Source: DAOUJI01 sp965224415
Lineage (GTDB): Bacteria > Chloroflexota > Dehalococcoidia > Lucifugimonadales > JAGWBF01
Assembly: GCA_965224415.1 (NCBI GenBank)
Contig: CBDCZB010000004.1
Location: 558,001 to 622,000 of the forward strand
Direction: 5' to 3'
DNA length: 64,000 bases
The notes under the pieces were generated by a model. It did not search any database. It was not told the DNA's origin and saw nothing but the letters and a program-made list of their open reading frames with translations. Below are positions 62,601 to 64,000 of the stretch, piece after piece (within the stretch, counting starts at the first letter, position 1; each line of letters starts with the position of its first letter). Made by a program: the position numbers and the translations under genes.

Positions 62601-64000
62601 GACGGACGGCGGCGACTTCGCCATCGACGCCGCCACCGGTCAACTGAAGACGAAGAGCGCGCTGAGCCAGGCGACGAAGAGCCAGTACCAGGTGCGGGTA
62701 GTGGCGGATGACGGGATAGCCGGCAACGGCAACGAAGACATCTTCGTAACCATCCGGGTGACCCGCGCCGGCGTCAACGACCCTCCCTACTTCCCGGCCG
62801 CCTCGGCTGAACGGAGCGTGGCGGAGGGCACGCAGGCTGGAAGGGCCATCGGCGCGCCCGTCGCCGCAATAGACCCGGAGGGCGACGCCCTGACCTACAC
62901 CCTGGGCGGGACCGACGGCAGCGACTTCGCCATAGACTCCGCCACCGGGCAGCTCAGGACCAAGAGCCCCCTGGACTTCCACAATAAAGTTTCGTATGAG
63001 CTGGAGGTCGAAGCCTCCGACGGCAAAGGGGGGACGGCATCCATCGACGTAGTCATCAGCGTAACCGACGCGACGCCCGGCGCCGTCGGCTCCGTCAACA
63101 TTCAATATCATGAGAAAGCGCTGACCATTTCCTGGGGTGCCCCCACGAGCGGCGGCCCGGTCGAGACCTACGAGCTCCAGGTGAGGCTGAAGACGCCCTC
63201 CTCCATGGCCACCGATTGGACGCCCGCGGGCGACGACATCGAGGCGAGGCAATTCAAAGTGGAGGGCCTGACGCCAGGCGCCAAGTATCAGATCCGGATA
63301 CGCGGGAAAAACGGCGGCTTCCTGGGCAACTGGCGGGCGGTGCAGGCTGGTAGGCACATCCATCCGTCCTTCCAGGAGGGCGAGTCCACTTTCCGGTTCG
63401 TGGACGAGGGCACGGCGGCCGACACGAACATCGGCGCGCCGCTGACCGCCGACTTCGCCGACCCAGCCGTCTCCCTGATCTACCGGCTGGCCGGGACCGA
63501 CGCCGCCGACTTCGACATAGACGGCGCCACCGGCCAACTGAAGACGAAGAGCGCGCTGAGCCAGGCGACGAAGAGCAAGTACCGGGTAGTGGTGGTGGCG
63601 GATGACGGGATAGACGGCAACGGCGACGAACGCATCGTCGTAAACATCCGGGTGGCCCGCGCCGGACGAAACGACCCTCCCCTCTTCCCGGCCGCCTCGG
63701 CTGCCCGCAGCGTGATGGAGAACACGCCGGCCGGCACAAACATCGGCGCGCCCGTCGCCGCGGCCGACCCGGAGGGTGACACCCTGACTTACACGCTGGG
63801 CGGGATCGACGCTCCGCACTTCGACATAGACAGCGCCACCGGCCAGATCAAGACCAAGAGCCCCCTGGACTTCGACAACAAAGTTTCATATCAGCTGGAG
63901 GTCGAAGCCACCGACGACAAAGGGTGGATGAACTCCATCCCCGTAACCATCACGGTAACCGACGGGACTCCCGGCAACGTCGGCGTCGTCCGCGTTTCGC
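50668..64000 (+). CDS. Giant secreted GLUG / FN3 / cadherin repeat protein, 3' end outside window
   Basis: One plus-strand frame without a stop to the right edge, at least 4,444 codons. The GTG at 50668 starts VSAARGGGRLA followed by a signal peptide (LLTLAATALLLVFSAGPAAA). Nine modules of about 365-410 residues follow, starting near 50776, 51877, 53032, 54172, 55333, 56566, 57790, 58987 and 60133. Each has DYDADNDGLIEVSSLAQLNA, a Cys pair, GWEPIG, FEGNGHTISNLF, four to six GLUG repeats (GGLVG...SYSTGAVTG), SYWDTETSG and WDFGTASQYPAL. After 61297 come 298-residue units with one FN3-like and two cadherin-like domains. Probably a surface or adhesive protein. Modules 5 and 7 are a close pair. 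Confidence 0.85.
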   Translation, partial: MSAARGGGRLALLTLAATALLLVFSAGPAAAQPAIIDYDADNDNLIDVSSLTQLNAIRWDLAGNGSNNAGYTAAFPNAAADMGCAATCVGYELTADLDFNTNTTTDNADGAVIDSRDAFWNSGSGWAPIGTRNGPYNAVFEGNGHTISNLFISRGQANNLGLFGATGRNSVVRRVGLEDVDIDGWEELGGLVGNARGNIRFAYTTGSVRGRGSIGGLAGALSGIGAQIRLSYSNAAVTGAHNSVGGLAGFVNSGSVVASYASGAVAGVNNVGGLVGFLAGPRSSVVASYSTGAVTGRVHANGLVGFRQNSGPVTNSYWDTETSGVTTGGGVGKTTSELQAPTSKTEDMDDATDGVQNIYSGWDAAVWDFGTASQYPALLLDFNRDGSANDYEFGPQGRAAPVVDYDTNDDGLIEVSSLAQLNAIRWDLDGDGSVASDDEANYATAFPYAAAGMGCKPTDHDNDAGTADQPTCVGYELTADLDFNTNTSTDNADGAVIDSSDAFWNGGVGWEPIGTEDVPFGAIFEGNGHTISNLFIDREFTDDVGLFGAIGTDSEIRRVGLTDVDITGQRQVGALVGSVDGSEIRSTYASGSVNGSQGTGGLMGLVRGGDIRLSYSNAAVTGSHGNIGGLAGRFDGDSSVIASYATGAVRGGHIVGGLAGSFSGGSLVASYATGVVSGSINLGGLLGNGNSVTVKTSYWDTETSGQATSGGGLGEGKTTSDLQTPTAYGSSGIYATWNVDTGGAVGADDPWDFGTDSEYPALKVDFDGDDWASAYEFGRQGRAAPVIVDYDADNDNLIEITTLAQLNAIRWDLDGDGWVDESTNRASYAAAFPNPEAGMGCKPTDHDNNVDTADQPTCVGYELTVDLDFDQNNGNTITAADAAYWNGGAGWEPIGSDTVNGRYNAVFEGNGHTISNLFISRRGTYDVGLFGCTSSTSEVRRVGLVAVDITGDRYTGGLVGTAYGDIRFAYSTGSVIGFGYIGGLVGYYDAAGKAIAASYSTARVTATGPIAGGLVGTLNDGNLVASYARGAVSGTTGVGGLVGRIQNTGNLVASYARGAVSGTTDVGGLVGSQAITGSVTNSYWDAAASGQAGSAGGTSQTTSDLQTPTAYGSGIYANWNVDTDGAAGADDPWHFGTNSQYPALQVDFDRNGMPTAYEFGGQGRPALVDYDVDNDGLIEVSNLAQLHAIRWDMNGNGRVSREWSPLLMARAFPNSVYVLGCPPGDHDDDATTPDEGHCIGYELTRDLDFDGDGDGDVDADDHAGAHWHEGAGWAPIGMRYTGALPVLPEPYTGIFHGNGYAIYNMTINRPGLDYVGLFARVGWGGDIRSVGLVDVDITGRRYTGGVAGTLDGEVYKVYVTGQLSGTVDVGGIGGMMTSPQVHDPRDLSTMAHILRSYVHADLTARGDGGASTSNPGVEALRLGGIVGQGTNNIAIVNVYFTGTLTGTQAGTVIGGVIGARAGVSGSQIYYDFSRFPDPIGKGGFGKTTAELQAPTANDEDMDGAMSGVQNPYSNWLDEHWDFGTSSQFPALKHDTDGDGTPTSREFGRQPRSVGADYDADNDGLIEVASLAQLNAIRWDLDGNGTASAGNAAGYQAAFPNAVPGMGCELTDHDNDPKNADQPTCIGYELTADLDFDENTDNQITNADAAYWNGGAGWDPIGTDSRPFSAIFEGNKRTIANLFINRPAVLYLGLFASTYSPAEIRYLRLTNVNVTGRHDVGALVGHMTAGSVSYSSSDGSVTAAGHTGGLSIGDSKAGGLVGSTASASAVVSHSYSTATVSAVGDHAGGLVGSNGGAIIASYANGAVTGGEDQVGGLAGSSSGSITAGYASGAAEGENEVGGLAGSNDGTITASYATGAVSSSATPAGSDLGGLVGMNSGTVTNSYWDTETSGVTSGDGVGKTTSDLQTPTAYGSGIYANWNVNVDDDAGGDDPWDFGTPSQYPLLKADFDRNGTPTAYEFGGQGLVDYDADNDGLIDVDSLVKLNALRWDLDGDGTASSGDEAGYGAAFPNPLAGMGCELTDHDDDTNTDDEPTCVGYELTADLDFNTDTGTDSGGDIVIDSSDDYWNSGAGWEPIGNDTKVIGASFGMSNDERYTAVFEGNGHTISNLFINRPARDFVGLFGATGTSSEIRRVGLEGVDITGQSDVAGLVGMPWQSEITSSYTTGSVYGQRRVGGLAASVVESEVRLSYSNADVTTGTGGFAGLAGGLVSNLYQSRLLASYATGAVTGQSDVGGLAASHVQSHIVASYATGAVTGQSEVGGLVGKAPYESTTTHSYWDTVTSGVTTGGVLKGTGKTTGELVSPTAYGSSPSIYANWNLDVDDADGDDNLATDPDDPWDFGTVSQYPALKVDFNLDGTASWQEFGRQKRSPPTQDYDDDNDGLIEVNNLAQLNAIRWDLNGDGTASAGNAAGYQAAFPSSLAGMGCELTDHDDDTNTDDEPTCIGYELAVDLDFNTDTSTDSGGDIVIDDQDEYWNGGAGWDPIGSDSSPFSAIFEGNRRTIANLFINRPAVLYLGLFAQTSSPAEIRYLRLTNVDVTGKHDVGALVGHMTAGSVSYSSSGGSVSAAGHNGGASIGDSKVGGLVGSNGGAIIASYANGAVTGGEDQVGGLAGSNASFGAITASYATGAAEGENEVGGLAGSNDGAILASYATGAVSSSATPAGADLGGLVGMNSGPVNNSYWDTETSGVTSGDGVGKTTSELQTPTAYGSGIYANWNLDVDDADGDDNLATDPDDPWAFGTDTLYPVLKADFDGDGSSTWQEFGRQKRSAITEDYDADDDGLIEVSSLAQLNALRWDLDGDGTASSGGAAGYLDAFPNPLAGMGCRLTDHDDDTNTDDEPTCTGYELEADLDFNTDTGSDVSGEAVIDDQDDYWNGGVGWEPIGGDATSYSTVFEGNGHTISNLFIARPSVDYVGLFGRTSGSSVIGNVGLKGVNITGMSYVGALAGNIYGEIWSSYASGSVMGTDFVGGLIGYSLGGNIRLSYSNAAVTGSRNGAGGLAGGGGSSDSSVVASYATGAVSGSANVGGLLGNFRDGSLVASYATGVVRGSRNVGGLLGWARFVTVRNSYWDTETSGQTTSGGGLGVGKTTSELQTPTAYGSGIYADWNVNVDDDAGGDDPWDFGTASQYPALKVDFDGDDWPTAYEFGRQGRGAPTSYDTDNDNLIEVTTLAQLNAIRWDLDGDGWVDESTDRASYAAAFPSAAAGMGCEPADHDNDPLTADRPICIGYELEMFLDFNTDTGSDVLGKAVIDDQDDYWNGGAGWEPIGNLMNPYDTVFEGNGHTISNLLINRPSTDNVGLFGSSGTHSEVRRVGLEDVNVTGQISVGGLTGSASGAVRATYTNGTVTGGDAVGGLAGSGGHYVIRLSYSNAAVTATGNYVGGLAGNLGGGSVVASYATGSVTGEDSVGGLAGVILDTSIVASYATGAVTGTSELGGLVGKATSGTVTSSYWDTATSGQANSPGGGTGKTTSELQTPVAYGSGSDIYANWNVNTDDVAGADDPWDFGTASQYPALKAEFDLRGSPTAYEFGRQGRSAPPVAKPGPVGSIDIRYQEKAMTISWGAPTSGGPVETYELQVRLKTPSSMATGWTPAGDDIEARQFKVEGLTPGAKYQIRIRGRNGGFLGNWRAVQAGRHIHPSFQEGETAVRSIDEGTTADTNIGAPLTADFADPSISLTYQLGGTDGGDFAIDAATGQLKTKSALSQATKSQYQVRVVADDGIAGNGNEDIFVTIRVTHAGVNDPPYFPAASAERSVAEGTQAGRAIGAPVAAIDPEGDALTYTLGGTDGSDFAIDSATGQLRTKSPLDFHNKVSYELEVEASDGKGGTASIDVVISVTDATPGAVGSVNIQYHEKAMTISWGAPTSGGPVETYELQVRLKTPSSMATGWTPAGDDIEARQFKVEGLTPGAKYQIRIRGRNGGFLGNWRAVQAGRHIHPSFQEGETAVRSIDEGTTADTNIGAPLTADFADPSISLTYQLGGTDGGDFAIDAATGQLKTKSALSQATKSQYQVRVVADDGIAGNGNEDIFVTIRVTRAGVNDPPYFPAASAERSVAEGTQAGRAIGAPVAAIDPEGDALTYTLGGTDGSDFAIDSATGQLRTKSPLDFHNKVSYELEVEASDGKGGTASIDVVISVTDATPGAVGSVNIQYHEKALTISWGAPTSGGPVETYELQVRLKTPSSMATDWTPAGDDIEARQFKVEGLTPGAKYQIRIRGKNGGFLGNWRAVQAGRHIHPSFQEGESTFRFVDEGTAADTNIGAPLTADFADPAVSLIYRLAGTDAADFDIDGATGQLKTKSALSQATKSKYRVVVVADDGIDGNGDERIVVNIRVARAGRNDPPLFPAASAARSVMENTPAGTNIGAPVAAADPEGDTLTYTLGGIDAPHFDIDSATGQIKTKSPLDFDNKVSYQLEVEATDDKGWMNSIPVTITVTDGTPGNVGVVRVS
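61297..63978 (+). repeat. Three tandem 894-bp units inside the giant gene
   Basis: Units start at 61297, 62191 and 63085, each exactly 894 bp (298 codons); a fourth begins at 63979. Units 1 and 2 are nearly identical over their whole length. Unit 3 matches closely in its first third and diverges after about 63380. Each encodes an FN3-like domain (MTISWGAPTSGGPVETYELQ) and two cadherin-like domains (GTDGGDFAIDAATGQLKTKS; LTYTLGGTDGSDFAIDSATG). Confidence 0.92.

Noticed and set aside
52720..63819. Long minus-strand frames (52720-54813, 54829-57135, 57205-59364, 60907-63819)
   Set aside because: They are antisense to the clear GLUG/cadherin frame. Their translations are repetitive (VGVGVVVVVGQLAAHARQ-like) and match no domain; they exist because GC-rich plus-strand codons leave few stops on the other strand.

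Overview
The window is high-GC bacterial DNA, probably from a Chloroflexota genome (Dehalococcoidia/SAR202-like). This is inferred from the adjacent pair of membrane proteins at the left edge (a DUF2298 'YYY' protein and the start of a GT39/TIGR03663-like protein), a combination known mainly from Chloroflexota and archaea, and from the style of the LRR lipoproteins and the giant surface protein. No rRNA or tRNA gene was seen.

Region by region. (1) 1-8055 is ordinary chromosome: a DUF2298 membrane protein, ftsY, rnc, a TlpA-like thioredoxin lipoprotein, a frameshifted M20 peptidase, an alpha/beta hydrolase and a 2x[4Fe-4S] ferredoxin. (2) 8245-13373 is a decay zone. It holds a broken relative of a gene found intact at 17.7-19.4 kb, two remnants of the helicase found intact at 42.5-44.9 kb, two leucine-rich-repeat lipoprotein paralogues (one frameshifted, one with ATT where its sister has ATG) and an IS630-family element. 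(3) 13344-49912 is a large integrative or plasmid-like element. It carries a large serine recombinase, an RHH/PIN toxin-antitoxin pair, a PP-loop protein, two small HTH proteins, a type IV secretion block (coupling-type ATPase, VirB4, VirB2-, VirB3/PrgI- and VirB6-like membrane proteins, two exported unknowns), a 740-bp spacer with regularly spaced direct repeats, a replication/repair block (primase, Rad52-like annealing protein, RecB/Cas4-type nuclease, SSB, RadC/JAB protein, adenine methyltransferase, SNF2-type helicase) and a PRTRC-type ubiquitin-like cassette (Ubl-like protein C, E2-like protein B, JAB protein A, ThiF/E1). No relaxase and no ParB were recognised.

(4) The RadC/JAB gene is split by a 3,030-bp group II intron whose ends can be placed to the base. 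The intron carries its reverse transcriptase/maturase (frameshifted once) and, unusually, an antisense gene for a small membrane protein.

(5) From 50668 to the right edge runs one uninterrupted plus-strand reading frame of more than 4,440 codons. It encodes a secreted giant protein with nine GLUG-rich modules of about 380 residues followed by three or more near-identical 894-bp units (FN3-like plus cadherin-like domains). It has no stop codon inside the window. The long minus-strand frames opposite it are antisense artefacts. A run of 14 C lies just upstream of its probable start.
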